A stretch of DNA of 64,000 bases. Source: Planctomycetota bacterium. GTDB lineage: Bacteria; Planctomycetota; UBA8742; UBA2392. This document shows, one piece after another, positions 54,585 through 63,750 of this stretch (position 1 is its first letter; the number at the start of each line of letters is the position of its first letter). Where the stretch lies: positions 1,612,001 through 1,676,000 of the forward strand of contig JACKID010000001.1 of assembly GCA_020638675.1 (NCBI GenBank), written 5' to 3'. A program made the position numbers and the translations under genes. The notes beneath the pieces were generated by a model. The model did not search any database and was not told the origin of the DNA. It was given only the letters and a program-made list of their open reading frames with translations.

Positions 54585-54608
54585 AGCCCCCGCTGCGAAG
54601 CGGGGGCT
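54585..54608 (+). terminator. Terminator after the methyltransferase gene
   Basis: AGCCCCCGCT-GCGA-AGCGGGGGCT, a 10-bp perfect stem followed by TTTGGG, begins 6 nt after the stop. Confidence 0.88.
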
Positions 54609-54673
54609 TTGGGTGCCCGTGGTCTTGCGGGAGCCAGTTTCAGAGTCGGCATGCGTCTGCAGTCAGCGCAAAC

Positions 54674-54699
54674 AAAGCCCCGGGTTTGCACCCGGGGCT
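54674..54699 (-). terminator. Terminator of trxB
   Basis: AAGCCCCGGGT-TTGC-ACCCGGGGCTT, an 11-bp perfect stem, lies 10 nt past the trxB stop on the minus strand and continues TTGTTTG on that strand. Confidence 0.85.
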
Positions 54700-54708
54700 T
54701 CTGTTTCA

Positions 54709-55674
54709 TCACTCCTGTGCCGCCAGCCAGCGTTCGGCGTCGATGGCCGCCATGCAGCCGGAGCCTGCGGCCGTGATCGCCTGCCGGTACGTATGGTCCT
54801 GCACGTCGCCGGACGCGAATACACCCTCGACGCTGGTGTACGTGTTCGGGTACTCGGTCGGCCCGCCCGCGGCTGCGCCCGTCACGAGATAGCCGTTGTC
54901 GTGCATCTTGAGCTGGCCCTTGAACAGGTCGGTGTTCGGGATGTGGCCGATGGCAAGGAACACGCCGTCGGCCTTGATGTCGGTGACCTCGCCGGTCTTG
55001 GTGTTCTTGCTCTTGATGCCGCAGACGGTGCCGTTCTCGCGCAGCAGGTACTCAAGCGGCTGCTCATTGAGCGTCCACTTGATCTTGGCGTTCTTCTTTG
55101 CGCGCTCGAGCATGGTGTTGCTGGCGCGGAACTCTTCGCGCCGGTGCACCAGGTTCACGTCGCCGAAGCGGGTGAGGAAGTTGGCCTCTTCCATGGCCGT
55201 GTCGCCGCCGCCGATCACGATCATGCTCTTGTTGCGGTAGAACGCGCCGTCGCAGGTGGCGCAGGTGTGCAGTCCGCGGCTGATCAGCTTCTCTTCACCG
55301 TCGATGTTCAGAAGGCGGGAGCGCGCACCGGTCGAGATTATCACCGCGTCGCCCGTGTGCAGGTCGTCGCCGACCCAAGCCTTGAACGGGCGTTCGCTGA
55401 AGTCGACCTTGGTGACGTCCACGTCCTCGAAGTGTGCGCCGAAGTCCACCGCCTGCTGGCGCATGCGCGCCATCAGTTCCGGCCCCGCGATGCCCCCGCC
55501 GGGGAAGCCGGGGAAGTTCTCAATCTCGGTCGTCAGCATCAGCTGGCCGCCCGGGGGGCCGCCTGCACCGAATCCGGCGAACACGTGCGGCTCAAGCCCC
55601 GCGCGTGCGGTGTACAAAGCGGCCGTGTCGCCAGCGGGCCCTGAGCCGATGATCATTACCTTGTGGTGTGCCAT
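54709..55674 (-). CDS. trxB: Thioredoxin-disulfide reductase
   Basis: 321 residues from ATG 55674. FAD motif VMIIGSGPAGDTAALYTARAG, redox pair in CATCDGAFYRNK, NADPH motif IVIGGGDTAMEEA, and FASGDVQD near the end: a standard low-Mr thioredoxin reductase. It reduces thioredoxin with NADPH in the cytoplasm. The secreted thioredoxin-domain gene is nearby but on the other strand and not a direct substrate by location. Confidence 0.96.
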   Translation of the reverse strand: MAHHKVMIIGSGPAGDTAALYTARAGLEPHVFAGFGAGGPPGGQLMLTTEIENFPGFPGGGIAGPELMARMRQQAVDFGAHFEDVDVTKVDFSERPFKAWVGDDLHTGDAVIISTGARSRLLNIDGEEKLISRGLHTCATCDGAFYRNKSMIVIGGGDTAMEEANFLTRFGDVNLVHRREEFRASNTMLERAKKNAKIKWTLNEQPLEYLLRENGTVCGIKSKNTKTGEVTDIKADGVFLAIGHIPNTDLFKGQLKMHDNGYLVTGAAAGGPTEYPNTYTSVEGVFASGDVQDHTYRQAITAAGSGCMAAIDAERWLAAQE

Positions 55675-55711
55675 CACTTCGCCTCTCGTATGTGCTGACG
55701 GTGTATAAACG

Positions 55712-55726
55712 ACATGCGGAGCATGT
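55712..55726. promoter_or_regulatory. Palindrome in the trxB upstream region
   Basis: ACATGC-GGA-GCATGT, a perfect 6-3-6 inverted repeat between divergent trxB and the 55787 gene, close to a TATAC-like -10 for trxB (about 55702-55706). Possible operator; the factor is unknown. Confidence 0.35.
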
Positions 55727-55786
55727 TCCATCCTCAATCGCCAGCCCACTGGCGCGCGTGCATCCGAGCCCGTAGCATCCCGCACA

Positions 55787-56224
55787 ATGGCGGAGCGCAA
55801 GGTCAACATCTGGTTCGCGCTGCTGCTCGGCTGGCTGGTTCCCGGGCTGGGGCACTTCTATGCCAGGCGCAGGCTGCACGGGCTGTTCTACTTCGTGACC
55901 ATCGCCGGGCTGTATGGCGCCGGGCTGGTCATCGCGGACGGCACCGCCATAAACGCCGCGGATCACGGGGCCTATTTCAGCTGCCAGATTCTGGCCGGGC
56001 CGATCACGTTTGCGCTCGAATACCTGCGCCATCCCGAAGGCATCTATCTCGGCGAGAAGATCAGCGTCATGGCGCACCAGACCGGCGTGGTGTATGCCGC
56101 CACCGCCGGCGTGTTGAACCTGATCGCCATCTGCGAGCTGTATCGCAGGCACGCACATCCCGATGAGCCGGGGCCGTCCGACACCATGCGCGTGGATGCA
56201 ATCACGGCGCAGGAGGCGGAATAA
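55787..56224 (+). CDS. Small multi-helix membrane protein (DUF6677-like)
   Basis: 145 residues with four hydrophobic segments (FALLLGWLVPGLGHFYARRR; LFYFVTIAGLYGAGLVIADG; ILAGPITFALEYLR; VVYAATAGVLNLIAICELY). The GWLVPGLGHFY start is a pattern seen in small planctomycete membrane proteins that I associate with DUF6677, from memory. Its stop overlaps the next start by one base. Confidence 0.6.
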   Translation: MAERKVNIWFALLLGWLVPGLGHFYARRRLHGLFYFVTIAGLYGAGLVIADGTAINAADHGAYFSCQILAGPITFALEYLRHPEGIYLGEKISVMAHQTGVVYAATAGVLNLIAICELYRRHAHPDEPGPSDTMRVDAITAQEAE

Positions 56225-56415
56225 TGGACGTGCTGGAGTACATCCTGTACTACGCGCCGATCGCGGTCGTCAGCGGCATGGTGCTTGGCGTGGCGGGCTC
56301 GCGCGAGTTCAAGCGCGGGCTGCTGCGCGGGGCGCTCAACAGCGCACTGCTGGTCGGCGGCATGGCGGCGCTGCTGTTCGTCGTGCAGCTTGCGACGAAC
56401 CCGACCATCCTCTAG
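56224..56415 (+). CDS. 63-residue two-helix membrane protein
   Basis: ATG 56224 overlaps the preceding TAA by one base. Two hydrophobic helices (ILYYAPIAVVSGMVLGVAG and ALLVGGMAALLFVVQLA) joined by a basic loop SREFKRGLLRG. No known family. The coupling to the 55787 gene suggests a two-component membrane complex. Confidence 0.6.
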   Translation: MDVLEYILYYAPIAVVSGMVLGVAGSREFKRGLLRGALNSALLVGGMAALLFVVQLATNPTIL

Positions 56416-56486
56416 ACAGCCCTGCACGTTGCCCCTCCCGCCGATAACTGCTGAAATAGTGGCTTACCGCCATACCGGAGCTTCTC

Positions 56487-57668
56487 TTGAGCGCACGTGA
56501 GGCCGTTGTCCGCGAGTACGCACCCGGCGAGCTGGTCTGTCGCCAGGGCGCGGGGGCGGACCGTGCGTTCGCACTCAAGGCCGGCAGCCTGCGCAGCGTG
56601 GTAGTGCCGGACAAAGTGCTGGCTGAGGCAGACGACGCAAGGCTGCGCCGCGGGCACGACGTGACGCTGTACACGGAACAGGGCGCGCTGCTGGAGGTCG
56701 AAGGTGCGCTGACGGGCCACTACCTCACGTCCCTGATTGCCGCGGAAACGACCATCGTTACGGAGTTCCCGGTCGATACACGCGCGGTCATGAGCATGGT
56801 GCAGGAGGAGCCCGCGTTCGGGCTCAGCATGGCGCGCGCGCTCGCGCGGCGCATGGTGGCTGCCAACAAGAGCCTCGGCAGCAGCCAACGTCTGGCCAGC
56901 CGGTTCCTGCGCGATTTCCAGGGGCTGTGCACGGACTTCTACAACCTCGTGCAGCGCACCGGCGATGATGCAGAGGGCGAAGACGACGTGCTGCAGGTGC
57001 TCAGTGCGGCCAAGCGCAGCTGGACGTACGGCAACGGCGAAACCGGCGGCGCCGAACTGACCAAGAACACCCGCGTGATCATGTCGCGCGTCGTCGACGA
57101 CAAGCAAATGGTCGGCAAGCAGCACCGCCTCAAGGCCGGCGACCTGCTGTGCCGAAGGGGCGATCCCGGCGACTCGGTCTACATGCTTGTAAGCGGGCGA
57201 TTGTCCGTTCGCATAGGCAGCGAGCAGTACGGCGTCGTTCGCCCGGGCGAAACGGTGGGGGAGATCGGCGTGCTGCTCGGCGACGAGGAGCCCAAGCGCA
57301 TCGCCGATATCCAGGCGGATGAGCCCAGCGTGGTCGGGGTGATCCCCAGCGAGCACTTCCCGAAGCTGGTCACGGAGAACCCGAAGCTGCTGATCAACCT
57401 GTGCCGCCTGAGCTGCCTGCGTGTGAAATCATTCGAGCAACTTGCGAGCGAATCCGACGACGCTTTGCGCGCCGTCGCCGCCCGCTTTACGGGCGACGAG
57501 GCCACGTTCATCGAAGACGTCGACAAGCTGCGCGAGTCACTCGAGATGCTTGCCGAGGAGCACGAGCTGTCTCTCGAGGCGGAAATCGAGGCACTCAACG
57601 GGATGGCCGAACGCTGGCTGGCCCGCCAGGACGAGCTGAACGAGAAGCTCCCGGCTGAGGCCAGCTGA
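56487..57668 (+). CDS. Protein with cyclic-nucleotide-binding-like domains
   Basis: 393 residues from TTG 56487 (GGAG upstream). The C-terminal cNMP-type domain at about residues 210-300 is clear: LKAGDLLCRRGDPGDSVYML, then GRLSVRI, GETVGEIGVLLGD, and a degenerate phosphate cassette EEPKRIADIQ. The first 110 residues (YAPGELVCRQGAGADRAFAL) look like a second, degenerate copy. A coiled-coil C-terminus follows. No HTH is seen, so it is not a CRP-type activator and may sense a nucleotide through another partner. Confidence 0.75.
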   Translation: MSAREAVVREYAPGELVCRQGAGADRAFALKAGSLRSVVVPDKVLAEADDARLRRGHDVTLYTEQGALLEVEGALTGHYLTSLIAAETTIVTEFPVDTRAVMSMVQEEPAFGLSMARALARRMVAANKSLGSSQRLASRFLRDFQGLCTDFYNLVQRTGDDAEGEDDVLQVLSAAKRSWTYGNGETGGAELTKNTRVIMSRVVDDKQMVGKQHRLKAGDLLCRRGDPGDSVYMLVSGRLSVRIGSEQYGVVRPGETVGEIGVLLGDEEPKRIADIQADEPSVVGVIPSEHFPKLVTENPKLLINLCRLSCLRVKSFEQLASESDDALRAVAARFTGDEATFIEDVDKLRESLEMLAEEHELSLEAEIEALNGMAERWLARQDELNEKLPAEAS

Positions 57669-58226
57669 TCAGTCCCAGACGACCGTGCCGCCACCGGATG
57701 TCCACTCGAATTCGACACGTCCGCGCCCGTCGGAGATGCTGCGGGGTGTGCAGGTGATCTCGGCGCTGCTGGTGCCGCCTGATCGGGTCGAGATGCCGGT
57801 CGCCTTGATCGGGTCATCCACGCTGTAGTACATGCCCGCGAAATCGCCGGGGTTTGAGAAAGATGAGAATGTACCGGGGTTCACGCCGGTCCTTGAGTAC
57901 TCAATGCGCGCGGCGTCACGGGCTGAGAACAGCAACTGCTTTCCCTCGGCGCGTCGCGCGTCGCGTGTGTTGGAAGTGATCAGCGGTATCGCGGCCAGCG
58001 CCAACACCGGAAGTCCGCAGAACAGTACCAGCCCGCCGATGATCAGCCCCCAGGCCCAGCCGGGCAGGCCTTTCTTTCTGGGGGGATAATACGCCTGTTG
58101 CTGCATCCCGTACTGCGGTTGGCCAGGCGCTCCATACGCGGGCGGCTGCTGCTGCGGATACGGCTGGCCGGGTTGCGGTCCGGGCTGGCCTTGCGGTTGG
58201 TTCGAATAGCCGGGTGGGGGCTGCAT
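57669..58226 (-). CDS. Pro/Gln-rich single-pass membrane protein
   Basis: 185 residues. A Pro/Gln/Gly/Tyr-rich cytoplasmic arm (about 1-50), a membrane helix (GWAWGLIIGGLVLFCGLPVLALAAIPLI) and a small extracytoplasmic domain (about 85-185) of unknown type with TSNTRDARRAEGKQLLFSARD, reminiscent of minor-pilin-like helices. Tail-to-tail with the cNMP gene. It is followed upstream by the similarly organised 58239 gene. Confidence 0.6.
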   Translation of the reverse strand: MQPPPGYSNQPQGQPGPQPGQPYPQQQPPAYGAPGQPQYGMQQQAYYPPRKKGLPGWAWGLIIGGLVLFCGLPVLALAAIPLITSNTRDARRAEGKQLLFSARDAARIEYSRTGVNPGTFSSFSNPGDFAGMYYSVDDPIKATGISTRSGGTSSAEITCTPRSISDGRGRVEFEWTSGGGTVVWD

Positions 58227-58238
58227 GTCTTCTCCAGA

Positions 58239-58781
58239 TCACTGCCAGTTGAGTTGGTACTTGTTGCCCTTCCAGCTGAAAATGAGCGTGCACTGCTTCC
58301 GGTCTACGACCTGCGGGTTCGGCCGGGCGACGACTTCGACGTCGTAGCCTGAGCCGTCATCCCTTCTCGAGTGCGCCTGGCCGATGACGTAGAACTCCGT
58401 GGAGAATCGGTTCTTCTTGCACTCCAGGTTGAATGCGTCGAGCGCCTTGCGATCGTCAAGGCGATAGTTCGCGTAAGCGTCGAGGATGTAGCTGCGCGCG
58501 GCCATGACCAGCTTCTCCGCTTCTGCGTGCTGCGCGGCGGCCAGCCTCTCGGCTTCCTTGGCGGCTTCCTCGCGCTGGGCCTCGCCCTTGCCCTTCAACA
58601 CCTGGAGAGTTGCCCCGCCGATGATCATCAGCAGTACAAACGGCACCACGATCCAGGCCCAGCGCGGGATCTTGCCGCGGCTGGTTTGCGGGGGCGTGTA
58701 GCTGGTTGTGGCGTAGTGTGCGGGTTGCGGCGCCGCCTGCGGCGCGTCCTCCCATGGTGCCCTGCCATCGGGTCCGGCCAT
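58239..58781 (-). CDS. Single-pass membrane protein of unknown function
   Basis: 180 residues from ATG 58781 with AAAGGAGAG. Pro/Gln/Ala-rich N-terminus, membrane helix WAWIVVPFVLLMIIGGATL, then an Ala/Glu/Lys-rich coiled coil (EAQREEAAKEAERLAAAQHAEAE, written here only as its acidic-basic pattern would suggest at about 68-92) and a C-terminal beta domain ending CTLIFSWKGNKYQLNWQ. It shares its design with the next gene, 12 nt downstream, so the two probably form one unit. Confidence 0.6.
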   Translation of the reverse strand: MAGPDGRAPWEDAPQAAPQPAHYATTSYTPPQTSRGKIPRWAWIVVPFVLLMIIGGATLQVLKGKGEAQREEAAKEAERLAAAQHAEAEKLVMAARSYILDAYANYRLDDRKALDAFNLECKKNRFSTEFYVIGQAHSRRDDGSGYDVEVVARPNPQVVDRKQCTLIFSWKGNKYQLNWQ

Positions 58782-58835
58782 GATTCTCTCCTTTGATACG
58801 GAGATGATATGTGGGCGCACGGGGCGCGGCAAATG

Positions 58836-59597
58836 TTACCGGGGTCGAAGTTGCCACGAAAGCGCGATGCCCTCGTGCGTCAGCGTCGGGGCGATCTCGT
58901 CGATGCCGCTGATCTCGGGCGCCAGGTACGCGCCGTAGCCGCCGGTTGCGAACACCTTGGGCGGCTTGTCGTAGGTCTTGCGCAGCTCGGCCAGGATGTT
59001 GTTCACCAGCCCGATGTAGCCGTAGTAGACGCCGCTGTTGATCGCGTCCTCGGTGTTGCCGCCGATCACCGGCGGCTTGATCCCGTCCGGGCGAACCAGC
59101 GGCAGCAGCGCCGTTTTCTGGTGCAGCGCCTCCATGGCTAGCCCGATGCCCGGCGTCAGCACGCCGCCGACGAACACGCCGGACTTCACGACGTCAAAGC
59201 TGACGGCCGTGCCGAAGTCGACGACGATCGCATCGCCGTCCGACCGCTCCCGCGCGGCGAGGCCGTTTACGAGGCGGTCCTGCCCGACTTTCTCCGGCGG
59301 GTTGGCGCCGTTCTCAATGGGAACCTTCAGGTCGCGCCCGAGCGCTACGGCCCGACCGCCGCCCAGGTTTGCCCAGGCCGTCTCAAGCGCTTCCAGCCCG
59401 CGCGGGTTCACGCTCGCAATCACGAGCTGCAAACTTGTCAGCCCCGAAAGCTTCTTTCGCAGGGCGTCTTCCACCTGCTGCACCGGCGCGTGGCTGGAGA
59501 CATCGAACTGGAACAGCACATCAAGCCCGCGCATGTGCGCGATCGTTGCGCTGGTGTTGCCGATGTCGGCAGCGATGATTTCAGCTGGTTCGGTCAC
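58836..59597 (-). CDS. coaX: Type III pantothenate kinase
   Basis: 253 residues from GTG 59597 (GTGA overlap with the upstream lipoprotein gene). ASKHA-fold motifs: AADIGNTSATIAH, GQDRLVNGLAA, VVDFGTAVSFDVV, and GGVLTPGIGLAMEALHQKTALLP. It phosphorylates pantothenate, the first step of CoA synthesis, relevant to ACP and acyl-CoA supply though unlinked to the ole operon. Length is normal. Confidence 0.95.
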   Translation of the reverse strand: MTEPAEIIAADIGNTSATIAHMRGLDVLFQFDVSSHAPVQQVEDALRKKLSGLTSLQLVIASVNPRGLEALETAWANLGGGRAVALGRDLKVPIENGANPPEKVGQDRLVNGLAARERSDGDAIVVDFGTAVSFDVVKSGVFVGGVLTPGIGLAMEALHQKTALLPLVRPDGIKPPVIGGNTEDAINSGVYYGYIGLVNNILAELRKTYDKPPKVFATGGYGAYLAPEISGIDEIAPTLTHEGIALSWQLRPR

Positions 59598-62509
59598 GGT
59601 AGCGTCGTGCGCACGATGACTACGTGCCCGTCGCGGTCAATGGCCAGCAGGTCGGGCCGCCCGTCGCCTGTGAAGTCCGCCAAGGACAGGTTCGTGGCGC
59701 GGAACTCGCCGATGGCGTCCGCGAGCGACTTCTGCGCGTCGGTGGCTTCGCCGAAGCGGCCTTTGCCGTCGTTGACCCACAGCGTCATCGTGTTGCGACC
59801 GTCCGGAGTGTCTTCGCTGGCGATCAGGTCGAGGTCGCCGTCGCGGTCGAGGTCGTCCAGCGCGAGGTCAAGCAGCCTTCCCTTCGAAGTCGGCGAGCCC
59901 TCGAAGGCTTCAAACTGGCGCGTGGCAGCCAACTGCAGCAGCGTCAGCTTGACGGTCGCGTCGGTATCCCCGTAGCCGACGGCGAGGTCGAGTTTGCCGT
60001 CGCCGTTGAAGTCGGCCGGCGACAGCCCGAAGATACGCCCCTTGATGGCCGTACTGATTGTCGCGCGGAACGGGCCGATCGTGTCATCCGAGCTGCCGGT
60101 GCCCTCCAGCAGCACGATGTACTGCGCGCCTGCGCCGTCTTCGCTCACCTGCATCACGGCAGCCACGTCTTCGATGCCGTCGCCCGTGAAATCCGCGCAC
60201 GCCAGCTCGCCACTGAACTGGAGGCGCAACCCGGACTCCTCACGGATTTCGAGCATGTTGCGGGACTCGCGCCAGCCGTCGCGGCCTTCATTGAACTGCA
60301 CGCGTCCCAGCGGGCTGGGCCAGAGTACGTCGAGGTCGCCATCACGATCAAAGTCGCCCAGCGCCGGCGCGCCGCGCAGGATACTCGGCGGTGTCGGCAG
60401 CAGCCCCTGGTCTTCGTCGTCAAAGCGCCCGGCGCGGTTGTTGCGCAGCACGCGCGGCGACAGGTTCGGATCGTTCGGGATATAGAGCAGGTCCGGCGCG
60501 CTGTCGCGGTCGAAGTCGATCGCCTGCAGGCTGCCGTTGGCCCCGAGCAGGATCGCGTCGCCCGCGGGCGCAAAGGGCTCGCCCTCTGCGCCGCTCAGCC
60601 AGATCTGCAGATTGCCGTTGCGGTCCAGCGCGGCCAGGTCCGTGCGCCCGTCGTCGTTGAAGTCAGCAATCGCGGCCGCCAGCGGCGCGGGAATCTGCGG
60701 CACCGGCTCGTAGGCTTCGATGAAACGCACCTTGCTGTCCACGGTGGGGGGCATGTCGGCCGGGTTGACCTTCAGCACCAGCAATCCGGCGTTGGTGGCG
60801 AATACGATGTGGTCGCGCCAGTACTCCATGGCTTCGATGCGCACGCGTGCGCCCATGGGGAGGATGGCGTCCGGGTTTCCGTCGCTGTTTTCCGAGTTCA
60901 GGTAGATGCCGACTTCGTCCGCAACGCCGCGGTCGTCTTCGCGGGCAACCAGCAGGTCCATGCGGCTGTCGCGGTTGACGTCCTTGCACAGGACCGTGCC
61001 CGCAAGGCGTTCATTCTCGCCGTTGAGGTGGAACTTGCTCGGCTTCATCTGCGCGCCGAGAACCACGGTGATGTCGCTGCTGCGTCCGGTGAACATGAAG
61101 TCGGAGTGCTTGTCGCCGTCCAGCTCGCCGGTCGTGACGCGCTGTGCGCCCGCTACTCCTAGTGGCAGCACACCCAACTCCGTGCCGAACCCGGAGCCGT
61201 TGATGTTCAGCAGCAGACGCCCGTTGCCGTCGGCGCCCATAATGTAGAGATCCGGCTTGCCGTCGGCGTTCGCGTCGTCCGCGATCAAGCCCGCCGCGAG
61301 CGAGCGTGTCTCCAGCCCGCTGAAAAGCTGCGCGGCCCGGTTGCTGTACTGCACCAGCACGTCGCCGAACGCGCCGAGTACTGCGTAGTCGTCGCGCCCG
61401 TCGCGGTCGAAGTCGGCCGCACGCATCGCGATGGGCGCCTCCAGCGGTAGCTCATCGGACTGCATGGCAAAGCGCGATTCACCGAGGCGCGTGAGGTTGT
61501 ACAGCGTCAGCACCCGGAACGTTTTCTTGCCCTGCAGCAGCACGAGCAGGTCGGCTGCCCCGTTGCCGTCGAAGTCGCCGGTTGCGAAATCAATGGCGGC
61601 TTCGTCACCGGGCGGCAGGACGCCTTCGGCGCGCCCGGCCGGGTCGGTCAGCGCGGTGATCGAGCCGTCCTTGAACAGGCAGATCAGCTCGGGCTCGCCG
61701 TCGCGATTCAGGTCGGCCATCTTTAGGGCGATGGCGGTCTTGTCCGGCTTGCCGCGGCAGAACAGGTGGAAGTCGGGAACGACGGGGCGTCCGTAGGAGT
61801 CCTTGGCCTTGCCCGTCGCCTCGAGTGCGTAGAGACGGCGGGGCTCCAGAGCTTCGCCCGGCTTGGCCCGCAGGCCCTCAGCGGTTACGGAAAGCTGCAA
61901 CTCAATCGCGCGCCCTTTCCCGGAGCGCAGCACCAAGCCCCCGTCTGACAGCGGTGGCAAGCCGCCCGTGAGGCAGAACGCGACGTCATCCACCGAGGCG
62001 TACAGCGCGCCGGTCGGGTTGGCGAGGTCGTTGGCGAGCGCACCGGCGGTCGTGGGGCGGGCGGTCAAAGGCTGCTGCACGCCCAGGGCCGGGTCGCCCC
62101 GCAGGCTGAGTGTGTACGGGCCCGCGCGCAGCGTCAGGGTGCGGGTGCCGATCGGGTCGGACAGCGTCAGCTCATACGCCGTGGCATCACCGAGCGAGAC
62201 CATGGTGACCGAGAACGGGGCATCTATGCCTCCGCTGGTCAGGCGAAAGCCGGTGCCCTGCGGCGCCTGAACGAGCAAGCGCTGCAGGCTGGGGTGGGGG
62301 ATCGATTCGGGAACGCCGTCGCCGTCCAGGTCGGGCGGCATCAGCGCCCGGATTTCGGGAACGCCTGAATTAGCCGCCGGGCCGGAATTGCTGTTGGCAG
62401 CGCTGCGGTTGGAGTTGTTCGCGGAGGGCACACTGTTGCCGCAGCCCGCGAGGGCAATGGCGAACAGTAGTGAGATGCATGCAAGTTTGCGCACCGCGTT
62501 CCATATCAA
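59594..62509 (-). CDS. Large lipoprotein with FG-GAP/VCBS calcium-binding repeats
   Basis: 971 residues from TTG 62509; a GTG five codons later is the alternative. Lipobox LAGC at about residue 23, then an Asn/Ser-rich stalk. From residue 260 onward many FG-GAP/VCBS-type repeats, each with a Ca-binding loop such as DLNRDGEPELI, DFDGNGAADLLV, DFDRDGRDDYAV and DFTGDGIEDVAAV, which suggest one or two seven-bladed propellers. Outer-membrane or periplasmic, possibly adhesion or ligand binding. Coupled to coaX by 4 nt. Confidence 0.85.
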   Translation of the reverse strand: MIWNAVRKLACISLLFAIALAGCGNSVPSANNSNRSAANSNSGPAANSGVPEIRALMPPDLDGDGVPESIPHPSLQRLLVQAPQGTGFRLTSGGIDAPFSVTMVSLGDATAYELTLSDPIGTRTLTLRAGPYTLSLRGDPALGVQQPLTARPTTAGALANDLANPTGALYASVDDVAFCLTGGLPPLSDGGLVLRSGKGRAIELQLSVTAEGLRAKPGEALEPRRLYALEATGKAKDSYGRPVVPDFHLFCRGKPDKTAIALKMADLNRDGEPELICLFKDGSITALTDPAGRAEGVLPPGDEAAIDFATGDFDGNGAADLLVLLQGKKTFRVLTLYNLTRLGESRFAMQSDELPLEAPIAMRAADFDRDGRDDYAVLGAFGDVLVQYSNRAAQLFSGLETRSLAAGLIADDANADGKPDLYIMGADGNGRLLLNINGSGFGTELGVLPLGVAGAQRVTTGELDGDKHSDFMFTGRSSDITVVLGAQMKPSKFHLNGENERLAGTVLCKDVNRDSRMDLLVAREDDRGVADEVGIYLNSENSDGNPDAILPMGARVRIEAMEYWRDHIVFATNAGLLVLKVNPADMPPTVDSKVRFIEAYEPVPQIPAPLAAAIADFNDDGRTDLAALDRNGNLQIWLSGAEGEPFAPAGDAILLGANGSLQAIDFDRDSAPDLLYIPNDPNLSPRVLRNNRAGRFDDEDQGLLPTPPSILRGAPALGDFDRDGDLDVLWPSPLGRVQFNEGRDGWRESRNMLEIREESGLRLQFSGELACADFTGDGIEDVAAVMQVSEDGAGAQYIVLLEGTGSSDDTIGPFRATISTAIKGRIFGLSPADFNGDGKLDLAVGYGDTDATVKLTLLQLAATRQFEAFEGSPTSKGRLLDLALDDLDRDGDLDLIASEDTPDGRNTMTLWVNDGKGRFGEATDAQKSLADAIGEFRATNLSLADFTGDGRPDLLAIDRDGHVVIVRTTLP

Positions 62510-62578
62510 CTGCCAGATCAGTCATATTACGGATCGGCAGGCTGCAACGTAACGGGAGAGTGTTAGTTCCTCAAAAGA

Positions 62579-62602
62579 CAACGCCCGCTTTCGCGGGCGT
62601 TG
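62579..62602 (-). terminator. Terminator of the S24 repressor gene
   Basis: CAACGCCCGC-TTTC-GCGGGCGTTG, a 10-bp perfect stem, 20 nt past the gene's stop on the minus strand, followed on that strand by TCTTTTGAGG. Confidence 0.85.
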
Positions 62603-62621
62603 GTGAGCGACGAACTTCGGT

Positions 62622-63341
62622 CTAGTGGTAAAGGTCCACGGTCACCTTCATGACCGGGTAGACCCACTGCAGCTCGCGCACGCTGAAGATCTGCACGTCG
62701 TGGGCCGGGTTGTAGGGCGCGAGGATGACGTTGTCACCGCGGCGCTGGTACACCTTGCAGGTGACGTCGCCGCCTTCGAGCTTGGCCACAACCGGCTTGC
62801 CTTCACGCGGCATCATGTTCGGGGCGATGATGATCGTGCTTCCGTCCGGGATGACGGGCTCCATGCTGTCGCCGGCGATGCGCAGGGCAAAGGCGTTCTC
62901 GTCGCCGATGTCGCGCGGGCAGTCGACGTAGTCGCTGCCGGTGCCGGTGGGATAGTCGTCAAAGGCTGCCAGCGGGCGCCCGGCGGCCGTGATGCTGACG
63001 ACCGGGATCATCCGCGTGCCGTTGCGGGCGCCGACGGCGACCGCCTCGCGCGAACGCTCGGCCATCTTGCGGTTGAGCATCTCGCGGGTGAGCGTCTCGG
63101 TGTCTTCGAGGTTGGGCTCGTCCGTGGCGATAAAGAAGTCCGGCGTCACGTTGAGCGCCTGGCTGAGCTTGCGCAGGATCTTGCTGCTGACGGGGTAGCG
63201 CCCGTTCTCAACGGCGCTCAGGTACGGGCGGGTACACCCGATGCGCTTGGCCAGCTCCGCGCAGGTAAGCCCGCGGAAGCTGCGGAGGCGCTTGATACGC
63301 TCGCCGGCCGCGACTGTGGATTTTGGATCGTTCATGGGCAT
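62622..63341 (-). CDS. HTH/S24 LexA-CI-type repressor
   Basis: 239 residues from ATG 63341; a second ATG two codons on is possible. The N-terminal XRE HTH (RSFRGLTCAELAKRIGCTRPYLSAVENGRY) is followed by a linker and a C-terminal peptidase S24 domain with Ser in GDSMEPVIPDG and Lys in PVVAKLEGGDV. Such repressors are cleaved on RecA-type signals or bind DNA constitutively. The first 12 residues (NDPKSTVAA) are encoded by the same repeat found inside ygiQ (bases 63306-63327), so the repeat extends the N-terminus. Confidence 0.85.
   Translation of the reverse strand: MPMNDPKSTVAAGERIKRLRSFRGLTCAELAKRIGCTRPYLSAVENGRYPVSSKILRKLSQALNVTPDFFIATDEPNLEDTETLTREMLNRKMAERSREAVAVGARNGTRMIPVVSITAAGRPLAAFDDYPTGTGSDYVDCPRDIGDENAFALRIAGDSMEPVIPDGSTIIIAPNMMPREGKPVVAKLEGGDVTCKVYQRRGDNVILAPYNPAHDVQIFSVRELQWVYPVMKVTVDLYH
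63306..63327. repeat. Heptamer-repeat boundary at the S24 repressor start
   Basis: GCCGCGACTGTGGATTTTGG differs by one base from the boundary next to the heptamers in ygiQ (5446-5465, GCCGCGATTGTGGATTTTGG). Only about one and a half heptamer units follow here. It encodes part of the N-terminal tail of the repressor. Confidence 0.65.
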
Positions 63342-63750
63342 CTTTCGCTAAGGGCGCCAAATCGCGCTCATTCGAACCTTGTGTAATGATTCTGACGTAG
63401 ATGTTGGCATATTGCAAGAAAATGTCAGACAAATTCGCATGTCTTGCACGATTACCGAATCAGCCGTCTCAAGCAACCACAAGAGGTTGGGTTCGTGAGG
63501 TGCGGATACCGTATATTGGGTGTCAGTAGGGTGAGTCATCTGACGGGCGGTGTAATGTAAACCTGACAAGGCCAGGCGGCTCCCTGCGTCGCAGAAATCC
63601 CGCTCAACAGCGCTGATGTCGCCGCATCTTCAACGTGCTGAACGCGTTACTCGGGCATGATTTAGTCCAGAGTTGCGCCCGCAAATCGATTCGTATAAAA
63701 GGTTCTCGCAACTCCCCCTGCGAATATTGCTGCTGTCGTGGAGGTTTTCC
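63342..63750. other. Divergent intergenic region, AT-richer, with candidate promoter
   Basis: 409 bp without a convincing gene, between the S24 repressor and a lipoprotein gene. TTGCGC (63673-63678), 15 nt and TATAAA (63694-63699) form a candidate promoter for the lipoprotein. Its AT content is clearly higher than elsewhere, as expected for a regulatory region; repressor self-binding here is plausible. Confidence 0.5.
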
